The notes under the pieces are model-generated. The model did not search any database and was not told where the DNA came from. It was given only the letters and a program-made list of their open reading frames with translations. Below are positions 56,291 to 64,000 of a stretch of DNA of 64,000 nucleotides, one piece after another. Made by a program: the position numbers and the translations under genes. Source of the DNA: Diabrotica undecimpunctata (taxonomy: Eukaryota > Arthropoda > Insecta > Coleoptera > Chrysomelidae). Every line of letters begins with the position of its first letter. The first letter of the stretch is position 1. The DNA lies in assembly GCF_040954645.1 (NCBI RefSeq), contig NC_092807.1, positions 77,144,021 through 77,208,020 of the forward strand, written 5' to 3'.

Positions 56291-56839
56291 AATCCCCGCC
56301 TTTGCATATGATAAAAATTACTGAATTATGCAGGGATTTTTCTCTATGCAAAAACAATACCAGTATTTTATTCATAATATTTGTAAACATCGTTGATATT
56401 ATAAATTCCCCTAATCTTGCTGATTCTATGTGCTTCAACTCATAACTATTGATCCCATTCTCATTGTTTACTATGTACGGGCCCTCAAAAACAGGCATTA
56501 ACTTTCCGCACACGTTGCTAGGTATGTTGGACACGCGCAATGCTCTCACCATAACCTTCTCACCTTTTTTGTGGTCTTAGTGGCATTATACCCTTCATTA
56601 TATATTCTGGGGTCTCTTTCGTTACGGTGCTCGGGATGGTATTTAGATACGTTTCTACTTCGGCGACTTTCCTATCCCATCGTCGATGTTGACCCTCTGT
56701 TGTAATCCGTAGAAACTTCGTCACTTCCTGTATAAAACGTTCCGAAGTATTACTCTGTGGATGTCTGATGCTAACAAAATTTGTCTCTATTCCCCGTTCT
56801 CGAAGTTGTCCCTTGAAACGATCAGTTCTAAAATATGTT

Positions 56840-56840
<1 letters not shown>
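56291..56840 (-). pseudogene. Tandem B copy: integrase C-terminal fragments
   Basis: Minus-strand integrase tail (MVRALRVSNIPSNVCGK, FEGPYIVNNENG) followed to the right by an earlier part of integrase (56571-56840; TKETPEYIMKG, RHPQSN, ERGIETNFV). The stretch between PLRP and KKGEKV is deleted. The fragment ends abruptly in (TA)n at 56841. It differs from the nested B copy by a few substitutions only. Confidence 0.85.

Positions 56841-56880
<40 letters not shown>
56841..56880. repeat. (TA)n microsatellite
   Basis: TA run between the B fragment and a MITE. Confidence 0.95.
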
Positions 56881-56881
<1 letters not shown>

Positions 56882-57119
56882 CCATGCGGTATATGGTATA
56901 TATTTATATAACCTTTCTAACAAGGTGCCACACGACCCCCTTTGTTATTTAAAATTTTCGAGGGGGTGCTTATAATTCAAAGGGGGTGCTGGAAGGGGAT
57001 AATATTTTCATACTGTAAATTGTCAATTTAAGAATAAAAATCAACCTGTTTCAGGTTTTTTTCAGATAGTACGTAATAACGCCAAAAATGAATTTATTCC
57101 ATACATATAGACCGCATGG

Positions 57120-57120
<1 letters not shown>
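56881..57120. mobile_element. MITE-like element, 240 bp
   Basis: ACCATGCGGT at the left (56881) and ACCGCATGGT at the right (57120) form inverted ends continuing a few more bases inward (TAT). (TA)n lies outside both. The interior is non-coding, with two AGGGGGTGCT repeats near 56963 and 56981. Non-autonomous, of Tc1/mariner type by its TA context. Confidence 0.7.

Positions 57121-57168
<48 letters not shown>
57121..57168. repeat. (TA)n microsatellite
   Basis: TA run right of the MITE. Confidence 0.95.
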
Positions 57169-57171
<3 letters not shown>

Positions 57172-57654
57172 AGCAAAATCTGCTGTGTAGAAAACTAAAT
57201 TTTACAGGGGAGACATAAAACTGTTTTGTTTGAAAATGGTACGTTGTGTAGGATAGTTGTTTATGGAAGATATATGTAAAATAATCATATGGTTAATGTA
57301 AAAACGCATTTTACCAAGTCTGAAATAGGCACTGAGAGTTATTTTTGTTTTTGTGGAAAAAAATTACATATCAGATTTTACTTGGGAGATTTTAGTAAAT
57401 AGCAGATTTTGCCTAACATGTTCAAATAATTTTTTTCTTTTATTATTGATTTAAAAATGAAATAAATGAATATTCAACTATGTTTATTGTGAATAAAAAA
57501 AAAACAAACAAAAATTAGAAACTTCTAAACGAAACGTTAAATTTACTGGAACATTTTGTAGATTAGTTTGAACTTATTTGAGTGTCAAACTGTCATAGAA
57601 TGCATGAATTTACCCGCTTATAAATCTTTTCAGATTATTTAAAATTATCATATT
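57169..57654. other. No recognisable gene
   Basis: AT-rich. GCAAAATCTGCT near 57175 and AGCAGATTTTGC near 57394 form a short inverted pair of unknown meaning. Confidence 0.5.
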
Positions 57655-60099
57655 TTTGCGTGTCAATAGGGTTGAAGAGTGTGTTAGCGCGTCTTTGTGA
57701 CAGCAAAGCATAGTCCTCAGGATGACGAAGTTTGAAGTATACACACCCATTAGGAGTGTATTTGAGTGCTCGTATGTCGACAACTCGTGGATCTCCTATA
57801 GACTTCCCCGGTCTTATGCTGTTGAAATTTGATGGGACACTTTCATAGTTAAAAAAAACTCGTAATGTACTTGATTCACAATATAAGGCTGACGCGGTCG
57901 TGCTGATTTCATTAGTGTTACATAGTGAGATGGCCTCAATATTGGAGCTATGAACACAGATTCCAATGTCGAGTGAACCGAGTTTACTTCCATCATAGTA
58001 TGACCAGATACAAGTATGATCTGCTCAATTGTGACTTTCAATTCTTTGGCCAGATCACTTAGAGCACTGCACAAAACTTTGTTGCGGTTCTGATAATTGC
58101 AACCATCGGATACCAAAACGAACTCTGTATAACTACGCGGACAGTTACGAGTGAAGTCCACAATACATGACGTAAATTCGTTTGATGATACCTGGCCATC
58201 GGCTTCGTGCCATACGTACATGAATACATCTCTTGATTTCAGGTTATATAATGCAAAATTATGCAACTGAAGTTTATGCGTATAGTAATCAAGAGATGCG
58301 AGCAGTTTTGGACTCAATAGAACACACTGCAAATCCATCGTTACTACAAGTCTTGTTTCTGAAGCAGACTCTTTTGCAGCTGCCTTGGCTTCACGTGCCT
58401 CATTCTTCATTGCAATGTGAAGGTCATACTCGGACTTGCTTACATTTTCAGTTTCAAACTCAACACACTTGTCGCATCGGTCTTTGCGAGGATGATGTGT
58501 GGAGATTTTCTCTTTTTTTTTAATATTTGGCACATAATATTACGTGACACTGAATCAATATTATTTTCTACACACCAGTGTTTGTAGATTTAGTGCATAT
58601 TATTGTATGATTTAAAATTACTTTCAACATAGTGATATTCTGTCTGACTCCTGCAATAATGACTTGGAACTTTCGGTAAGAGTTCAATCCATCTTTCAAC
58701 ATTTTTACGATTTTTTTTTTTTTTTTATTAACACCTGTGCGGTGTTTGTATACTGCTATCTGGTCACAAATGACCAATTATCAGTTACTTTCTGACCTAA
58801 CATAATGCAAATGCTTAAATCTAAGGCTTACCCTATGGCTTACTCTTATTTTATCTATTAACTAATGCACTACAACTAACATGCAATAATTTCACAGCAC
58901 TATATTCTGCTTTTTACACTAAACTGTTACACATTTACACTAGCTCAAATGGTTTTGTCCTTATAAGTCTTCTCTTTAGTTCAGTGTTGTCAAGAAGCTG
59001 GATTGCCTCGACATTCACATGACTATGCAGCCTCTGCTCGTGACTTGCTGCTGTTCTCTTGATTATTTCGATCACAGTTTCCATACCCAGGTCCTGGTGG
59101 AGGTTGCTGTTACGGATATACCAAGGAGCATCGACAATGTTTCTCGGTACTTTGTTTTGAAATCTCTGAATATTATCCAGAGATTTTTACGATTAATTTC
59201 TGATTTTGATACAAGATTACTTTTTTCTTTTACAGCTGGCGCTCTTACATCGTTTGTGCCTGTAGTGTTTGCTGGTGCCGTCCATCGTAAAAATGTATCA
59301 CGACCAAGATTAAGTGTGTTTAGAAAAAACGTTCGACACACAAAGATTCGATTGCCTCACGAAGATGATTTTAAATGGCAATCACGTGAACAGGCTTTCT
59401 TATCTTTGTTTCGGAGAATGTATGTCAACATTACTTTGTACGAAAAATCTTTTTGCCTCCATCGTCGTCTGTTATTTGGGCACATAAATGAGTTCTTTTT
59501 GTTTTCTGTTGGACATCGTCATGTTTACATCTTGGCAGTACACCTCTCTCCTGTCTTTCTACTGCCTGAGTTATCTTTCCTTCTTCACTTTTCTCGAAGC
59601 CAATCTATGTTTTTCCCATCAATCGATTCTTTTTAGCTGTCCGTCTCTTATAAGCTGGTGCTCTTTTCCTGGATAACCTAGTAATGGATTCCTTAGTTTG
59701 GTCGACGGCAGCTATGTCCTGGGGTTGGTCGACCGTAGGTGTGTCCTGGGGCTGTTCGACCACAACTGTGTCCAGGGGTTGGTTTACCATAAGCGTGTGT
59801 TTAGGTTGATTGACAGTACTCGTGTCCTGGGGCTGATAGACCGCAGTTGTATTCTCAGGCTTTTCGACAGCTGGTGTGTCTGGGGGTTGATTGACCGAAC
59901 TTGTTTCCCCCATGTATATACAAGTAGAATTTGGACGCGAGTGTACTTGGTCAGAAGTGGTTATGATTTGCGTCCAATTTGGATCATTATAGTCATCATC
60001 CGAGCTAAAATCTTCGTTGTCGGTAGTACTTTCATTCAAAATTTGTTCCATTTCAGCAGAGGTTAAAAAACGCCTTCTACCATTGCTTCTATGAGCCAT
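57655..60099 (-). pseudogene. DDE-type transposase gene of an insect-wide family (possibly Sola-like), decayed
   Basis: Starts at 60099 with MAHRSNGRRRFLTSAEMEQIL and an acidic patch, then seven 9-residue repeats (EQPQDTPTV-like, 59709-59905) and a basic end at 59605. Across several frames follow MCPNNRRRWRQKDFSYKV, VCRTFFLNTLNLGRDT (about 59340), a HYCRSQTEYHYVES segment (about 58660) and a zinc-like CDKC (58475). The catalytic-looking region is open (58533-57814): Asp in TMDLQ, Asp in VSDGCNYQNRN, and GHTMMEVNSVHS with Glu. After a shift near 57830 the end reads NSIRPGKSIGDPRVVDI and PNGCVYFKL. This order recurs in many proteins annotated as uncharacterised in insects. Family naming is uncertain; several frame breaks make this copy inactive. 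Confidence 0.65.
59709..59905. repeat. 27-bp minisatellite within coding sequence
   Basis: About seven diverged copies of a 27-bp unit (plus strand GTGTCCTGGGGCTGTTCGAC and variants), giving a 9-residue peptide repeat, QPxDTxxVx, on the minus strand. Confidence 0.85.
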
Positions 60100-60975
60100 T
60101 GTCCTGAAACAATCGTCATAATAAATTTTTAAAATATTTTATAATATAATTTAATTATGAAATAATTTAGTTCGGAGCCTAATAATTGAGTAACTGTGAG
60201 AAAAATAATGTATCAGAGACATCTCACAACTAAGTAACTAACGGAATTATTCAATTATTCATTGCAGAATTTGCACCGTAAGTAAAGAGAAGAAAGGTCA
60301 TATCCTTATGCGAGAAATTTGACATTTGTATATGATTGAGAGGCGACTGTATATTATGTGTGAATAAATAACATCTGAAACGACGGCGTCAAAAAATAAA
60401 TGCATGCTCTTTTGTCTCTGTCTACCTCAAGAAAATTTAAAGTGACGGTAATCTAAAAAATTTAAAAAAAAAAACATGTGTAACAATGCTATAATATGAG
60501 TTCATGATGCACCTAACCTCAAAAGAGAAAATAAAATTTTTAAATAATTTTATTAGCAGATGAATTAAAAAATTAATACAAACCTTGATTTATAAGTCTT
60601 CTGTCGAAATAGTTTATTATAAACTGAAGAGAAACACTAATTTTAAAGAAATTACAAAAGAAATAAGGTATTACAATATACACCCACTGCACCATAGAAC
60701 AGATAAGAGAATACAAAAGTTATGTTGCGTGGTAGCGACGGCCGCTGGAGTTTATAAATGGACTATTCCAATCCAACGCCAACTGCGAACGGGAACGGCA
60801 ACGACGAACGGCAGCGAAAAGTTTATAAATCGCCCTTATAATATTGCATTGTGTGTAAAAAGTACATACTCAGTCAAATTCATAATGAAATTAACACAAA
60901 AGAATGTATTTTTAATACAAAATTGCCTAAAATATAGTTACAGCGGAGAATTTAATAAAGTTAAAATCTGTTAAG
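60100..60975. other. No recognisable gene
   Basis: AT-rich, with one G+C-richer patch at 60725-60835 (GCGACGGCCGCTGG and two GTTTATAAAT copies). No supported ORF. Confidence 0.5.
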
Positions 60976-60978
60976 TGG

Positions 60979-61433
60979 CATGTCTCGCAAAACAGAAAAC
61001 CAAAATAGGTATATTATTGGAAGGCAACTGTATATACGTATTTCTGACTATTAGTCGTCTTCAGTACGGTGCAGCCAAGTTAGAAAAGGAACATGTTAAC
61101 TTGGGAAAGGATCACTACAGGAGCAATGCGACCAATTTGTGGCATTAGAGTTTGAAGACTCTGATGGTTTCCAGGGCAACAACTAACAATAACCACAGAG
61201 GAAGCATATCGATGGAATCTGTGGTTATTGTTAGTTGTTGCCCTGGAAACCATCAGGGTCTTCTAACTCTAATGCCACAAATTGGTCGCATTGCTCCTGT
61301 AGTGATCCTTTGCCAAGTTAACATGCTCCTTTTCTAACTTGGCTGCACCGTACTGAAGACGACCAATAGTCAGAAATACGGTTGCCTTCCATCGATATAC
61401 CTTTTTTGGTTTTCTGTTTTGCGAGACATGCCA
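60979..61433. mobile_element. Foldback element (palindrome, arms of about 215 bp)
   Basis: The left arm starts CATGTCTCGCAAAACAGAAA (60979) and runs to AATAACCACAG (61198). The right arm mirrors it from CTGTGGTTATT (about 61220) to TTCTGTTTTGCGAGACATG (61433). The loop is about 20 nt. Arms differ by scattered substitutions and one small indel near the outer end. No coding capacity; a foldback or MITE-type DNA element. Confidence 0.85.
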
Positions 61434-61508
61434 TGCATGTCTCGCATGCCATGCCACTACATTTTACTCTTATTATTCACTCGCATTATCCTTTTCTATA
61501 CATACATA

Positions 61509-61512
<4 letters not shown>

Positions 61513-61571
<59 letters not shown>
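61513..61571. repeat. (TA)n microsatellite
   Basis: TA run of about 29 units at the outer end of LTR D. Confidence 0.95.
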
Positions 61572-61578
<7 letters not shown>

Positions 61579-62824
61579 GATTTGCTTATAATTGTAAATC
61601 TACTTATATAGAATGAAATGTAATAAATTTATCTTTATCAAACAAATCAAAAGCAAAAAAAAATATCTCAGGGCTGAAAATAATTTTTATATATATATTT
61701 TTTTTTAATTAAAACGTGGCTTGAAAGTATCTTCTGCTAGTTCCATTTAAGAAAGATCAACAAAAAGAAAAAAAGAAATACTAGACAATCAATTCTGATA
61801 TTATAACAATTATTCTTTATTTTAAAATATATCCAATTAATTGAAAATTCCGTTGAGGATAAATCTTACACCATACACTATAAATAGAATAAAAAAAAAA
61901 TATAATCAATCATCCATCAAATCACACATCCCTTAATAATCAATAAAATTTAACTACACATATTTCTAAATCAAATATCTCTTAACATAAAATTTTTATA
62001 AAGAATTATTGGTTCCTTTGCTTGGATTGTGCCCTGACCAGATCGCAATTTACTTCCCGGATCCTATCAATTTCCCTGCTTGCTATTCCGCCTACTGTTT
62101 CTTTTGATAATAAAAGAAAAAGACAAACAGTATGTGAAAATGTCGTGATGTCTTTACCACAAACTCCAAACTTGAAGATAAACAAACTGCTTCCTCTCAG
62201 ACACAACGAAAATATATCTGTGTGTACTTACACAGTACTGCCTCTATTTCTACTGGCATTCGTCTCTGCTTACCACAATGGCTGCTTAATTTTCCACACA
62301 AAACACTAAACACTACTTCTTATAAATTCTAAATTAGAATATCTTTTCTATAATATCAGAAAACCACCAAAAATTAATAAATTTTTTAGGAGCTTCTCTC
62401 AATTCGCGTTCTAGTTTGGCAGTTATTTTGACAGTTCTCCTGTCATCCAACGCATCATCGGATTCTTAGTCCATGAAAATTTTTTTGTTTTTCCAAAAAT
62501 TACCTGACGTTAAAATACTTTCCTTCAAACGACCTTGAATTCTTTTTTTAACTTTTATAAAGGAGAAAACTCATTAACCAATAATCCTTACTTATTACTT
62601 TCTAATTTATTATAACCGCAAATTTCAAATAGTTGTGTACGAAATCTAACTGCTTATGTCCAAACCGTATTGTCTTTTTTATTGGAGAAAACTGTCCAAA
62701 TCACTTATTCACTTATTCGGAAACCACTCATGTACAACTAAACTATTTCTATATACAGGGTGTTCTCGAATTTTTTAATGGTCTTTCTAATTTTAATTTT
62801 ATCTAAAATTTGGGGATCTTATTA
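61572..62824 (-). repeat. LTR D (3' LTR, about 1.25 kb)
   Basis: Left boundary TGTTGTGATT against (TA)n. The right boundary is set by the polypurine tract complement ACTCCCCGCC (62825), parallel to AATCCCCGCC in A and B. The right end reads CTTATTA rather than the expected ...ACA, so it is mutated or the exact edge is off by a few bases. An ACAGGGTGTTC motif lies at about 62755. Confidence 0.7.
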
Positions 62825-62970
62825 ACTCCCCGCCTGGTGAAAAGATGAAAATTTTCCGCATATGCAACAAATTTTCTCGCGTCAACACTTAATTTCAAAC
62901 TAATGAGATTACCCAAATTCCTGAAATCAAAAATTTTATTTCTACTTAAAAAAAAAAACCTTTTCGTTTT

Positions 62971-64000
62971 CTATTCATGATATTTGTATACATCGTGAAT
63001 ATTGAAAATTCCTCTGATTCTTGCAGAATCCATATGTCTCAGGACATAACTATTTACACCGTTTTCATTATTTACGATATATGGACCCTCAAACACCGGC
63101 ATTAGCTTAGCACAAACATTGTTGGTGATGTTGGATACTCTCAGAGCTCTCACCAGCACCTTTTCGCCAATCTGAAAAGTGACAGGCCTTCTTTTTCTGT
63201 TACGGTCCTGTCTTTGGACGTATTTCTCATTACTTCTTTGCAGTCTTCTCCGCACCAATTCCAAAACTTGTTGATATTCTCGGATGTTTGTATCTTCCCA
63301 CGGCCTCTCTGGCATTATTCCTTTCATAACATATTCCGGGGTTTCTTTTGTCACCGTGCTCGGGATCGTATTTAAATATTTTTCTATTTCTGTTATTTTT
63401 CTGTCCCATCGATTATGTTGTCCATCTGTAGCAATACGAAGAAATTTTGTTACCTCTTGGATAATTCTTTCCGACGGATTGCTCTGAGGGTGACGAATGC
63501 TGACAAAATTTGTCTCTATTCCTCTTTCCCTCAGCTGTCCTTTTAAACGATCGTTTCCAAAATACGTCGCGTTGTCCAATACAATCCTCCTTGGCGTTCC
63601 TACGGAATCTATGAAATCGTCAATTTTTCTCAATATTTCGACTCCTTTTGTCGTGCGACAACTATACAATTTCACATATTTTGAAAATACATCTACCATT
63701 ATCAGGATGTGTTTATTTCGTTGATTTGTTATGATTAAATCACTCAACATATCGATTGCTACGATGTCCAATTTGTTTCGGGATACGATGTTTTTGGCGA
63801 CATTTTCATTTTTGTAATTCTTACTTTTACATCTTTGACATTTACTGCACTTTTGGGTCATCTTCTTAGCTATACAATAATCTTGTCGACAAATATAATT
63901 TTCACGGAAAACTAACCATACTTTCCGGGCTCCAATATGTCCGTTATTTACATGTAGGTTTTCCATCAGTTTCTCGGCCAGTGTTGGTGTCACCAAATAT
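62971..64000 (-). CDS. pol: Integrase of Ty3-type element D (partial, runs off the window)
   Basis: The frame is open to the right edge, so the start lies outside the window. N-terminal zinc region: HVNNGHIG then CSKCQRC. Catalytic core: Asp in AIDMLSD, Asp in VLDNATYFG, Glu in NPSERIIQE, with 34 residues between the last two by my count. A conserved KETPEYVMKGIMPERPWED segment and a GPY/F-type C-terminal motif (FEGPYIVNNENG) follow. It ends RGIFNIHDVYKYHE before an AT-rich spacer and the 3' LTR. It is about 75% alike to B but undamaged in the part seen. Integrase inserts the element's DNA in the nucleus. It is the 3' end of pol; whether RT and gag upstream are intact cannot be seen. Confidence 0.92.
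   Translation of the reverse strand, partial: YLVTPTLAEKLMENLHVNNGHIGARKVWLVFRENYICRQDYCIAKKMTQKCSKCQRCKSKNYKNENVAKNIVSRNKLDIVAIDMLSDLIITNQRNKHILIMVDVFSKYVKLYSCRTTKGVEILRKIDDFIDSVGTPRRIVLDNATYFGNDRLKGQLRERGIETNFVSIRHPQSNPSERIIQEVTKFLRIATDGQHNRWDRKITEIEKYLNTIPSTVTKETPEYVMKGIMPERPWEDTNIREYQQVLELVRRRLQRSNEKYVQRQDRNRKRRPVTFQIGEKVLVRALRVSNITNNVCAKLMPVFEGPYIVNNENGVNSYVLRHMDSARIRGIFNIHDVYKYHE

Larger units (their letters stand above)
61572..64000 (-). mobile_element. Ty3-type LTR retrotransposon D, 3' part
   Basis: LTR, polypurine tract and open integrase of the A/B lineage. Same strand as A, B and C. The 5' part lies right of the window. Confidence 0.88.

Noticed and set aside
59019..59636. 205-codon plus-strand ORF
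   Set aside because: Antisense to the decayed DDE transposase, whose conserved motifs (VCRTFFLNTL) read on the minus strand.

Overview
This is eukaryotic, very AT-rich DNA, and its transposable-element content suggests an insect or other arthropod. It carries Ty3-type LTR retrotransposons, Penelope-like elements (PLEs), piggyBac, several Tc1/mariner-type elements whose transposase has an N-terminal helix-turn-helix of the DUF4817 kind, and decayed non-LTR retrotransposons. I found no host protein-coding gene, rRNA gene or intact tRNA gene. The species cannot be told from this window. Long (TA)n tracts (about fifteen, 28 to 155 bp) punctuate the sequence, and most element ends lie directly against one.

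Layout. 1-2587: two LTR-like remnants separated by (TA)n. 2690-5815: PLE 3' fragments on the minus strand flanking a mariner-type element (3024-4960). 5889-8720: a second mariner-type element with a broken transposase, an internal tandem duplication and three tRNA-like modules. 8829-15342: Ty3-type element A on the minus strand, with 1405-bp LTRs, an intact 835-codon gag-protease ORF, deleted RT/RNase H/integrase, and a further truncated copy sharing one LTR. 15371-17652: a mariner-type element with TIRs of about 440 bp. 17690-31000: old sequence with non-LTR reverse-transcriptase fragments and one dead piggyBac (21630-23972). 31147-34580: a near-perfect palindrome of two head-to-head 5'-truncated PLE copies. 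34588-36788: a deleted mariner-type element between inverted repeats of about 395 bp. 36959-56840: Ty3-type element B, decayed, followed by part of a tandem B copy that shares its LTR. B's integrase gene is split by Ty3-type element C (38340-50527), which has 2-kb LTRs, a TTGC target duplication and apparently intact gag and pol. 56881-61433: a 240-bp MITE, a decayed DDE transposase gene and a foldback element. 61572-64000: the 3' part of Ty3-type element D, with an open integrase frame that leaves the window.

How the pieces relate. A, B and D are one lineage: similar Gag N-terminus, integrase tail, polypurine tract and LTR ends. A keeps gag and protease but lost the polymerase and integrase; B has integrase but a mutated RT active site and no protease; only C looks able to make a full protein set. 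All four elements lie on the minus strand. The region reads as a TE nest of heterochromatin or piRNA-cluster type, but that role is inference only.
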